Of a stretch of DNA of 64,000 nt, positions 16,062-25,224 are shown in pieces. The notes below the pieces were generated by a model, which saw only the letters and a program-made list of their open reading frames with translations, did not search any database and was not told where the DNA came from. The first letter of the stretch is position 1. Each line of letters opens with the position of its first letter. Source of the DNA: Streptomyces griseus subsp. griseus (GTDB lineage Bacteria; Actinomycetota; Actinomycetes; Streptomycetales; Streptomycetaceae); contig NZ_JOJE01000013.1 of NCBI RefSeq assembly GCF_000720255.1, positions 1 to 64,000 of the forward strand. Direction: 5' to 3'. A program made the translations under genes and the position numbers.

Positions 16062-16280
16062 GCCAGGCGCAGGCCTTCACTCTTGGGCCGTCCCTGGGCC
16101 GTGCGAGGGCGCCCGAGGCCGACCGGCGGCGACCGACAGTGACAAGCGAGTCTCAACCGCCAATCACGAAACCCCTGGTCAGGGCCCCCCAACCATACGC
16201 GTTTCCACCCAGGGGTGGCGGTGCGGCAAGATGGGGTGTATCTGCCCACTGCCTGATTTCAAGCTGCCGGACGGTTTCTC

Positions 16281-17945
<1,665 letters not shown>

Positions 17946-17951
17946 TCGATC

Positions 17952-18368
17952 TTGCGGCACATCTACCGCTGCCCACTGCGCTGGTCGGACATGGACGCGT
18001 ACGGCCATGTCAACAACGCGGTGTTCGTGCGCTACCTGGAGGAAGCGCGTATCAACTTCCTCTTCCGGCCGGAGAAGGACTTCCAGCAGGGGTCCGTGGT
18101 GGCACGCCATGAGATCGACTACAAGCGGCAGCTCGTCCACCGGCACCACCCGGTGGACATCGAGCTGTGGGTCAGTGAGATCAGGGCGGCGTCCTTCACC
18201 ATCACCTACGAGGTGAAGGACGACGACCTGGTCTACGTACGGGCCTCGACGGTGGTCGTGCCGTTCGACTTCGAGGCACAGCGCCCGCGCCGGCTCACCG
18301 GGGAGGAACGCGAGTTCCTCCGGGAGTACACGGACGACGCGGACGAGGGAGAGGCCGTCGCCGCATGA
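17952..18368 (+). CDS. Acyl-CoA thioesterase, 4HBT hotdog fold
   Basis: 138 residues from TTG, six bases after ettA. The motif RWSDMDAYGHVNNAVFVRYLEEAR is the 4-hydroxybenzoyl-CoA-thioesterase signature, with the catalytic Asp in DMDAYGHVNN. The later strand VARHEIDYKRQLVHRHHPVD matches the family. It should hydrolyse acyl-CoA thioesters in the cytoplasm; the acyl chain preference is unknown. It overlaps the following gene by 4 bases (ATGA), so the three genes from ettA on are likely co-transcribed. Confidence 0.88.
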   Translation: MRHIYRCPLRWSDMDAYGHVNNAVFVRYLEEARINFLFRPEKDFQQGSVVARHEIDYKRQLVHRHHPVDIELWVSEIRAASFTITYEVKDDDLVYVRASTVVVPFDFEAQRPRRLTGEEREFLREYTDDADEGEAVAA

Positions 18369-19057
18369 CGGTGCTCCACCTCGCCGACGAGGGGGAGGCG
18401 GCGGACCTCGCGGCCTTCCTCTCCCGGCTGCTCCATTACGACCGTGGCGCGGCGGTCCGGCTCCAGGCGGCCGGCACCGCCCTCGCCGTGTTCGGCCGGC
18501 CTCCCTCCTTCGAGGTGCTGGCCATCCGCGCCGTACGGCTCGCCAAGCCCTACGAGGACGGGCTCGACGTCACGCTCGACGTGACCGTGTCCGCCGGTGA
18601 GCTCCTGGAGACCGTGGACGAGACGGCGGCGACCGCCGCCGTTCCGGGTGCGGTCACCGGTCCGCCGTGGGCCGGGGTGCTGCCGCCGCGCGGCGGATGG
18701 CAGCCCGAGCCGGGGCTGCCCTCCCCGGACGCGCTGCGCGCGACGGTCGGCGCGGCCGTCGCCGAATTCCGCTCGCGTACGAAGGAGTTGGCGCCCGAGG
18801 GGCACAACCGTGCCGAGCTCGACCGGATCGGCCGTGACATCTGGTCCCGCTCCATCGGCGGCACCCACCTGCCGGTGCGGGCCGTGCACGCCGCCCAGTC
18901 ACTGGGCTTCCTGCGCCCAGGTGGGGAGCCCGCGCAGGCGGAGGTGGGGCTGTTCTCCTCGGGGGCCTGGCTCAGGCTGCGGACGCCCTACGGGTCCGTC
19001 GCGGTACGGCGGACAGAGCGGACCGGGCTCGGGGCGCTGGGGCTCAGCGTGCGCTGA
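18365..19057 (+). CDS. Hypothetical protein following the thioesterase
   Basis: 230 residues, with the ATG overlapping the thioesterase stop. It is soluble and Ala/Arg/Glu-rich, without signal peptide or membrane span. The N-terminal part (DLAAFLSRLLHYDRGAAVRL) and the VFGRPPSFEVLAIRAVRL segment look like an alpha/beta domain that could bind a ligand, and the C-terminus repeats short strands (WLRLRTPYGSVAVRR). I recognise no named family. Tight coupling to the thioesterase suggests a shared pathway. Confidence 0.75.
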   Translation: MTVLHLADEGEAADLAAFLSRLLHYDRGAAVRLQAAGTALAVFGRPPSFEVLAIRAVRLAKPYEDGLDVTLDVTVSAGELLETVDETAATAAVPGAVTGPPWAGVLPPRGGWQPEPGLPSPDALRATVGAAVAEFRSRTKELAPEGHNRAELDRIGRDIWSRSIGGTHLPVRAVHAAQSLGFLRPGGEPAQAEVGLFSSGAWLRLRTPYGSVAVRRTERTGLGALGLSVR

Positions 19058-19064
19058 GACCCGC

Positions 19065-19140
19065 GCATCAGCCCGGTGCGTTCACCACCGGCATCAGCCC
19101 GGCGTTCACCACCGGCATCAGCCCGGCGCGTTCACCATCG
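19065..19140. repeat. Triplicated 3' end of the haemoglobin gene
   Basis: Three copies of about 24-26 bp beginning GCATCAGCCCGG start at 19065, 19091 and 19115. The third contains the last codons (VNAPG) and stop of the minus-strand haemoglobin gene. The other two lie just downstream of that stop. Confidence 0.85.
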
Positions 19141-19531
19141 ACGCCGCCGCGTACGTCAGGTACTTCCACAGCGTCTCCTCGTGCTCCTCGGAGAGGCCGA
19201 GCTCGTCCACGGCGTCACGCATGTGCTTCAGCCAGGCGTCATGAGCTGCCTTGTCGACCGTGAACGGGGCGTGGCGCATGCGCAGCCGGGGATGGCCGCG
19301 GTTGTCGCTGTATGTCGTGGGGCCGCCCCAGTACTGCATCAGGAACAGCGTGAGACGTTCCTCGGCCGGGCCCAGGTCCTCCTCCGGATACATGGGCCGC
19401 AGGACCGGATCCTCGGCGACTCCCTCGTAGAAACGGTGGACGAGCCGACGGAAGGTCTCCTCCCCGCCGACCTGCTCGTAGAAGGTCTGCTCCTGAAGCG
19501 TGCCGCGCCGAATCTCTTTCACGTCCCCCAT
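19118..19531 (-). CDS. glbO: Group II truncated haemoglobin (trHbO)
   Basis: 137 residues from ATG at 19531. The globin core reads FYEQVGGEETFRRLVHRFYE, MYPEEDLGPAEERLTLFLMQ, YWGGPTTYSDNRGHPRLRMRH and DAWLKHMRDAV. The proximal histidine lies in the LRMRHAPF segment. The length and the WGGP/GHPRLRMRH block are typical of actinobacterial trHbO proteins. Such haemoglobins bind O2 tightly and are linked to oxygen or NO chemistry at the membrane. It is divergent from the methyltransferase gene, sharing an 85-base promoter region. Confidence 0.88.
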   Translation of the reverse strand: MGDVKEIRRGTLQEQTFYEQVGGEETFRRLVHRFYEGVAEDPVLRPMYPEEDLGPAEERLTLFLMQYWGGPTTYSDNRGHPRLRMRHAPFTVDKAAHDAWLKHMRDAVDELGLSEEHEETLWKYLTYAAASMVNAPG

Positions 19532-19616
19532 GGTCTCAGACCGGGCGGCCGAGGACTCAAGGCCTAGGACCGCCCGGGTGCTCGCTTCCCGCCCGGCCAC
19601 GCAGGACAGTGGACCC

Positions 19617-20600
19617 ATGGGTACGCAGGACCTCCAGGAACAGGAACTCGAAGACCTCGCCGTCTCCGCACGCGCCGAGCTGGTGCGGGAGATCGAGGCG
19701 AGCGGGGCCTTCCGTGCCGACCCCGGGTGGAAGGACGCCTTCCGCGCGGTCCCACGCCATCTCTTCGTGCCGTACTACTACGTCGGCGTCGTCGGCGGCT
19801 ACGAACGCCGCTGGGTCGAGAGTCCCGACCCAAGGGCACGCGAGCGCTGGATGCGGGGCGCCTACGTGGACACCCCGCTGGCCACCCGGCTGCGCGACGG
19901 TGAGCTGCTCTCCTCCAGCAGCCAGCCCTCGCTGATGGCGATGATGCTGGCCGAGCTGCGGGTCGAGGACGACGACCGGGTCCTGGAGATCGGCGCCGGC
20001 ACCGGATACAACGCGGCGCTGCTCTCGTACCGCCTCGGCGACGAGAACGTCACCACCGTCGACCTGGAGCCGGAGATCACCGAGTCCGCGCGCCGGCACC
20101 TCGCCGACGCCGGGTACCACCCCACCGTCGTCACCGGCGACGGCGCCCGCGGGGTCCCGGAACGCGCCCCCTTCGACCGGATCGTCGCGACCTGCACGCT
20201 GCCGTCGGTCCCGCCCGCCTGGATCACCCAGTGCCGCCCCGGTGCCCGCATCCTGAGTCCGCTGGCCACCGGCCTGATCGCGCTGACGGTACGGGACGCC
20301 GGGCACGCCGAGGGGCACTTCCTGCACTCGCCCGCCTACTTCGTTCCGCTGCGCGGCGAGGCCCGCCCCGAGCGGGAGCACACCCCGCCGGCCGGTGTGC
20401 CGCGCCGGGCCAGGGAGCACGATCTGTTCCGGTTCCTCCTGGCGCTCACCCGGGACAGCCTCGAACCGCAGGAGGCGTACGCACTGTGGGAGCGCGAGGG
20501 CATGCCCCAGCGCGAGCGCTACGGCATCACGGTCGCCGGCGACGGTGAGTGGGCGTGGCTGGACGACCCGGAGGGACCCTACGTGTGGCCCCTCCGGTGA
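19617..20600 (+). CDS. Protein-L-isoaspartate methyltransferase-like SAM enzyme
   Basis: 327 residues from ATG at 19617. The N-terminal part FRAVPRHLFVPYYY is followed by SSSSQPSLMAMM, the PCMT-type substrate/SAM lid. Motif I is VLEIGAGTGYNAALL, then VTTVDLEPEITESARRHL and VTGDGARGVPERAPFDRIVAT. These match the protein-L-isoaspartate O-methyltransferase family, whose members methylate isoaspartyl residues for repair. The extra C-terminal 100 residues are not part of the minimal enzyme, and Streptomyces have several divergent paralogues, so the substrate is uncertain. Confidence 0.82.
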   Translation: MGTQDLQEQELEDLAVSARAELVREIEASGAFRADPGWKDAFRAVPRHLFVPYYYVGVVGGYERRWVESPDPRARERWMRGAYVDTPLATRLRDGELLSSSSQPSLMAMMLAELRVEDDDRVLEIGAGTGYNAALLSYRLGDENVTTVDLEPEITESARRHLADAGYHPTVVTGDGARGVPERAPFDRIVATCTLPSVPPAWITQCRPGARILSPLATGLIALTVRDAGHAEGHFLHSPAYFVPLRGEARPEREHTPPAGVPRRAREHDLFRFLLALTRDSLEPQEAYALWEREGMPQRERYGITVAGDGEWAWLDDPEGPYVWPLR

Positions 20601-20633
20601 CGCCGAGGACGTGAACCCATTGGACCTGCCGGG

Positions 20634-22448
20634 CTAACCCCGGCGGATCGTGATCGTCGTCCAGGCGCCGACGTGGACCCGGTCGCCGTCCTGGAGCGGG
20701 ACCGGGACGAACGGCTGGATCGGTTCTTCGCCGCCGTTGACCGTCGTACCGTTCGTCGAGTTCTGGTCGACGACCGCCCAGCTTCCGTCCGGCTGCTGCA
20801 CCAGCACCGCGTGCTGGTGCGAGACGCCCGGGTCCTCCGGCGGCACCGACAGGTCGATGTCGGGGGTCTCGCCGGTGGAGTGGCGGCGGCGGCCGATGGT
20901 GATCTGGTTGCCGGTGAGGGCGCGCTGCTGTTCGGGCGAGTACGCGGGCAGGTTCAGGCCCGTGGCCTCGGGGCCGGAGCGCTGCATCATCGCCATGAAG
21001 TACGCGCGGTCCGGGCCGATCGTCGCCGTCCAGGTGCCGGTGCCCTGCTGCGGGTAGCCGTAGCCGCCGTCCTGGGCGGGACCGCCGGTGGTGGCGCCCG
21101 GCTGGGGGTAGCCGTAGCCGCCGCCCTGGCCGGGTCCGCCGGTGGTGGCACCGGGCTGGGGGTAGCCGTAGCCGCCGCCCTGGCCGGGTCCGCCGGACGG
21201 CGGGGAGATCACCCAGTCGTCGTCACCGCCGCCGAAGGACGGACCGCCCTGGGGTGGACGACCGGTCTCCTGCGGGTATCCGGGCGGCGCGGACTGCTGG
21301 AACGCCTGCGGGGGACCGCCGGCCGTGGCACCGGGGCCGGGCGGAGGCGGACCCGGCCGCGAGGGATCGCCACCGAAACCGGGCGGACCGGAGGGGCCGC
21401 CGGGGCCCCCGGGACCACCAGGGCCGCCGCCGAAGCCGGAGGGACCGGGCCGGCCGGGCTGCCCGGGCCGGCCAGCAGGGTTGGGACCGCCGGGGCCACC
21501 AGGTCCACCGGGGCCGCCGCCGAAGCCGGGAGGGCCGGGCTGGTTCGGGCCGCCAGGCCCACCTGGGCCGCCAGGCCCACCGGGGCCCGAGGGGCCGCCG
21601 CCGAAGCCGGAAGGGCCGGGCGGACCGGACGGGTTGGGGCCGCCGGGACCATGAGGGCCGGGGCCGCCGGGGCCACCGCCGAAACCGGAGGGTCCGGACT
21701 GGCCGGGACCACCAGGCCCACCTGGACCGCCAGGCCCACCGGGGCCCGACGGACCGCCACCGAATCCAGGAGGACCAGGCGGGTTCGGGCCGCCGTGGCC
21801 ACCAGGCCCACCAGGGCCCCCCGGCCCGCCGCCGAAGCCGGGCGGGCCCGGCTGCCGGGACGGGTCGCCGCCGAAGGGCGGGCCCGGCGGGATCGGCTCG
21901 GCGGGGCGGTTCACCTGGGACGGGCGGGAGCCCTGGTAGTCGAACGAGTCACCGCCGCCGTACGACGGACCCGGGCCGGGGCCCTGGCCGGGGCCCTGGC
22001 CGGGCCCCTGCGGAAAGCGCGGCGCACCAGGACCACCGGGGCCTCCAGGCGCACCCGGACCACCCATGCCGCCGGGACCACCCATACCGCCCAGGCCGCC
22101 CATACCGCCCGGACCACCGGGACCGCCCGCCGGCGGGCGCGGGGCGGCCGGCGTGTACGACGTCGCCGTGTTCGTCAGGAAGTTCCACCGGCACTCCTCG
22201 CAGAACGGCGCGCCGCCCTCGCGGGGCGTGCGGCACTGCGGGCAGAGCTCCGGTTCGTGGTCCGTCGCACCGGGGTGCGGACGTCCCTGCGGGCCGCCGG
22301 GGGCACCGCCGGGGCCGGGGGGCGGGAAGCCGTAGCCGCCGCCGGGAGGCGGAGGCGGGGGCGGGGGCACGGCACCGGCCATGCGGTGACCGCAGACCTC
22401 GCACCAGTCGTCGGAACCCGACTGGTGTCCGTTCGGGCAGGTCGGCAT
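20634..22448 (-). CDS. FHA-domain protein with zinc ribbon and collagen-like linker
   Basis: 604 residues. The N-terminus MPTCPNGHQSGSDDWCEVCG is a zinc ribbon, and a second CxxC pair (LCPQCRTPR, FCEECRW) lies near residue 70-90. Residues about 105-470 are Gly/Pro-rich (GGPGGPGG and PPGFGGG units), followed by three copies of GQGGGYGYPQPGATTGGP-like sequence. The C-terminal FHA domain carries ITIGRRRHSTGETPDIDLS, VSHQHAVL and DQNSTNGTTVNG, the phosphothreonine-binding loops. It is the last gene of the kinase/phosphatase cassette and is the natural candidate phospho-reader or substrate of the PknG-like kinase, by analogy with mycobacterial GarA. That link is inference. Confidence 0.88.
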   Translation of the reverse strand: MPTCPNGHQSGSDDWCEVCGHRMAGAVPPPPPPPPGGGYGFPPPGPGGAPGGPQGRPHPGATDHEPELCPQCRTPREGGAPFCEECRWNFLTNTATSYTPAAPRPPAGGPGGPGGMGGLGGMGGPGGMGGPGAPGGPGGPGAPRFPQGPGQGPGQGPGPGPSYGGGDSFDYQGSRPSQVNRPAEPIPPGPPFGGDPSRQPGPPGFGGGPGGPGGPGGHGGPNPPGPPGFGGGPSGPGGPGGPGGPGGPGQSGPSGFGGGPGGPGPHGPGGPNPSGPPGPSGFGGGPSGPGGPGGPGGPGGPNQPGPPGFGGGPGGPGGPGGPNPAGRPGQPGRPGPSGFGGGPGGPGGPGGPSGPPGFGGDPSRPGPPPPGPGATAGGPPQAFQQSAPPGYPQETGRPPQGGPSFGGGDDDWVISPPSGGPGQGGGYGYPQPGATTGGPGQGGGYGYPQPGATTGGPAQDGGYGYPQQGTGTWTATIGPDRAYFMAMMQRSGPEATGLNLPAYSPEQQRALTGNQITIGRRRHSTGETPDIDLSVPPEDPGVSHQHAVLVQQPDGSWAVVDQNSTNGTTVNGGEEPIQPFVPVPLQDGDRVHVGAWTTITIRRG

Positions 22449-22470
22449 GTCGGCGCTTCCCCCTTTCCCT

Positions 22471-22490
22471 TCCGGCCGCTCTCGGCCGGA
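22471..22490. terminator. Hairpin in the leader of the FHA gene
   Basis: TCCGGCCG and CGGCCGGA arms with a 4-base loop. On the plus strand TTTTT follows, but no plus-strand gene ends here. On the minus strand it lies just upstream of the GGGAAAGGGGG ribosome site of the FHA gene, so it may act as an attenuator or RNA-processing site between the VWA and FHA genes. Confidence 0.4.
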
Positions 22491-22530
22491 TTTTTACCAA
22501 CCCCAAGGGGTCAGGCTCGCAGCTGCTTAG

Positions 22531-23877
22531 TCACTTCTTTACACGAACAGTCTTTGTCGACCGGGTTTCGAGTGTCATCTCGTCGGCCTCCGCGACCTTC
22601 GCCTTCAGTCGCACAGTACCTGTCGCGGCGTCGACCACGTCCACCACCTTCGCAAGCAGTTTCGCAGTATCGGCGTTCCCGGAGGCACTCGCGAGCTGAA
22701 CGGCCCGGCCCAGTTTCGCCGTTGCCGCCTCGACTTCTCCCGCTTTGCGTAGATCGAGGCCCTGTTGGATGACCTGTGCCAGTTCGGCCTGGCCGGTGTA
22801 GTGGGCGACCTGAGGGTTGATCGACGTCGAGGCGACCATGTCCTCGGTCCACACGGCCCGTATCAGACCCTGCGCGCCGAGGTTCTGCACGCTGCTGTCG
22901 GGCTGCGGAATGACCAGGGAGACGCGGGCCGCGAGCATCTCCTGGCCGATGTTCGCGGCCGGTACCTCGACGCAGACGTGGTAGTCACGGGACTCGTCGC
23001 CCCAGGAACCGGTGGGGTAGTCGCCGGCGCGGGGGCCCGCCTCGGTGCGGCGGCCGGTCAGTTCCACGACCGTCGGAGCGACCTGTTTGACGAATCTGAT
23101 CGTCGTGCCGACCGGGGTCCACAGCCGCAGGGCGACGTCCGCGACCTCCTTGCCCATGGCCGTCTCCATCATGCCCGTGAAGTCGGCGGCGAGACCGGCC
23201 GGGTCGGCGACGATGTCGGCGGTGCCGAGCAGGGCGGACGCGATGGCTGTGACTTCTTTCACTTCCCAGTCGGTGCCGACTCCCCGTGCGTCGCAGGTGA
23301 AACGTCCGGCGCAATCATCGAGCGATCGCCTGAGGTCCTGCGGGGACTCGTGCTCGTTGCGGCCGTCGGTGAGCAGGATGCCGTGCCGGATGACGACGTC
23401 CGCCGAGGACAGCAGGCGGTCGGCGAGGCGCAGCCAGGTGCCGATGGCCGTGCCGCCGCCGGCGCTGAGCCTGCGCAGGGCCTCCTTGGCCTGGGCGCGG
23501 GTGGTGGCGTCGGCGACGGCGAGGCGCCCGCCGCCCGGGTAGACCTCCTTGGCGACGTGCGTGCCGCCGATCACCGCGAAGTGCACACCGTCGCGCAGGG
23601 TGTCGATGGCGGCGGCGGTGGCGTCGCGGGCGTTGCGCATCTTGGTCGCCGGGTAGTCCATCGAGCCGGAACAGTCGACCATGATCGCCACCGCCGCGTC
23701 CGGTCCCTGCCCGGGCGCGTACAGGTGGGGCGCCGCGACCGCGCTGCCGACGGTGCCGCCGCCGGTGGAGGTCACCGTGACGATCGCGTTGACCTCACGG
23801 CCGCCCTCCGGCAGGTACTCGTTCTGGTAGACGTCCACCGAGAACTGCGGCACGTTCGACTTCGAGAAATTGGCCAT
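22531..23877 (-). CDS. VWA-domain protein of the kinase cassette
   Basis: 448 residues beginning MANFSKSNVPQFSVDVYQNE. The VWA domain has a complete MIDAS metal site: DCSGSMD near residue 68, a Thr in the GGGTAIGTWL region and LLTDGRNEH. A beta-rich region and a C-terminal helical part follow (LAQVIQQGLDLRKAGEVEAA, AKLLAKVVDVVD). There is no signal peptide, so it is cytoplasmic. VWA domains of this type scaffold complexes in ter/stress-type signalling. It lies 102 bases downstream of the PP2C gene on the same strand. Confidence 0.88.
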   Translation of the reverse strand: MANFSKSNVPQFSVDVYQNEYLPEGGREVNAIVTVTSTGGGTVGSAVAAPHLYAPGQGPDAAVAIMVDCSGSMDYPATKMRNARDATAAAIDTLRDGVHFAVIGGTHVAKEVYPGGGRLAVADATTRAQAKEALRRLSAGGGTAIGTWLRLADRLLSSADVVIRHGILLTDGRNEHESPQDLRRSLDDCAGRFTCDARGVGTDWEVKEVTAIASALLGTADIVADPAGLAADFTGMMETAMGKEVADVALRLWTPVGTTIRFVKQVAPTVVELTGRRTEAGPRAGDYPTGSWGDESRDYHVCVEVPAANIGQEMLAARVSLVIPQPDSSVQNLGAQGLIRAVWTEDMVASTSINPQVAHYTGQAELAQVIQQGLDLRKAGEVEAATAKLGRAVQLASASGNADTAKLLAKVVDVVDAATGTVRLKAKVAEADEMTLETRSTKTVRVKK

Positions 23878-23979
23878 GCCTGCTCAAATCCCCCTCGGAA
23901 ACTCCACGTCGGGTGGAGGTGGTGACGGTGGACGGACCGGTCCCCTCCGGTCCGCCGAGTTGTCCCCGTATCTGTCGTC

Positions 23980-25221
23980 TCAGGCGGATCCTGCCCCTTG
24001 CGGCGGGGGAGGGAACGGCAGGACGGCCACTGTTACGTTGTCGTGGCCCCCGCCGTCCAGGGCGCGGCCGACGAGGACCCGGGCGCTCTGCAGGGGATGC
24101 GTGGCGGCGTCCACGGGGACGGCGTCCGCCATCTCCTCGGCCGCCTCCGCGTAGTTCCACAGACCGTCGGTGCACACCACCACCACACCCGGCCGGTCGG
24201 GCTTGAAGGAGGCGGTGTGCGGCTCCAGTTCGTAGGCGTCCGCGCCGAGCCAGCCGGTGATCGCGTGGGCGCGCTCGTCGGCGTAGGCCTCCGCCTCGCT
24301 CATCAGGCCCGCCGCCACCATCTGCGCGGCCCAGGAGTCGTCCTCGGTGAGCCGGGCGGGCGGTGCGGTGCGGTCCAGGGGGATCCAGTAGGCGCGGCTG
24401 TCGCCGACCCAGCCGACGACCAGCAGTCCGGCGGTGACGATCGCGCCGACGAGGGTGCAGGCGGGGGCGTTCTGGTGCGGGGCGTGCTCCCGTGCCGTGG
24501 CGGGCTCCTCGGCGAGCGCGTTGACCGCCTGCGAGGCCGCGACGATCGCCTCGTGCATGGCCTGCTGGGGGTGCGTGCCGAGCGGCAGGGCGGCCAGCAG
24601 CGACTCGCTCGCCGCCCGTGACGCCGCGAGCGAGGCGTCGTCCGGGCGGGTCGCGGAGGAGACGCCGTCGCAGACGATCGCCAGCGCCGCGGGTGAGCCG
24701 TCGGGGAGGGCGGTGTTGCCGAGGGCGAAGGCGTCCTCGTTGCGGTGGTGGCGCAGGCCGCGGTCGCTGACCGCGGCCACCGGGCCGAACTCCTGCTCCA
24801 TGTGGTCCCGTTCCCGTGGCTGGGCGTGCCCGCAGTTCTCGCAGTAGCCGTCGTCGTCGACCCGGCCCGCGCGGCACGCCACGCACACCTTGGCCTCCCC
24901 GGCGGGCGCCGCGGCCTCGGCGGCCACCCGGGGGTCGGGCGCCTGCAACGGATACTCCTCGGGCTCCGGCGCCCGGTCGAACCGCACCCCGGTCGGCGCG
25001 GGTGCCTGCGGCGGCAGGTGGGGCGCCGCGGGGGGAGCGGGTGGCGGGGGAGCGGGTGGCGGCACCGAGCCGTTCACAGCGGGCGCCGGCACCTCCTCCG
25101 GACGCGGCGGCACGGCGGACAGGTCGTATCCGCACGCACCGCAGAAGCGGTCGCCCACCTCGAGCGGCTCCTCGCAGCTCGGGCACTTCGACAGGGCGGC
25201 CTGTTGGGGCATCTGGGACAT
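23980..25221 (-). CDS. PP2C-family Ser/Thr protein phosphatase with zinc ribbon
   Basis: 413 residues from ATG at 25221 (TTG at 25224 possible). An N-terminal zinc ribbon (CPSCEEPLEVGDRFCGACG) and a Pro-rich linker precede the PP2C domain. Its metal-binding motifs are DRGLRHHRNEDA, VCDGVSS, GWVGDSRAYW, CTDGLWN and GGHDNVTVAV. It should remove phosphate from Ser/Thr sites and oppose the kinase encoded just upstream, with only 3 bases between the genes. A second ribbon-like CxxC pair (VCVACRAGRV, YCENCGHA) lies between the linker and the phosphatase domain. Confidence 0.9.
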   Translation of the reverse strand: MSQMPQQAALSKCPSCEEPLEVGDRFCGACGYDLSAVPPRPEEVPAPAVNGSVPPPAPPPPAPPAAPHLPPQAPAPTGVRFDRAPEPEEYPLQAPDPRVAAEAAAPAGEAKVCVACRAGRVDDDGYCENCGHAQPRERDHMEQEFGPVAAVSDRGLRHHRNEDAFALGNTALPDGSPAALAIVCDGVSSATRPDDASLAASRAASESLLAALPLGTHPQQAMHEAIVAASQAVNALAEEPATAREHAPHQNAPACTLVGAIVTAGLLVVGWVGDSRAYWIPLDRTAPPARLTEDDSWAAQMVAAGLMSEAEAYADERAHAITGWLGADAYELEPHTASFKPDRPGVVVVCTDGLWNYAEAAEEMADAVPVDAATHPLQSARVLVGRALDGGGHDNVTVAVLPFPPPPQGAGSA

Positions 25222-25224
25222 CAA

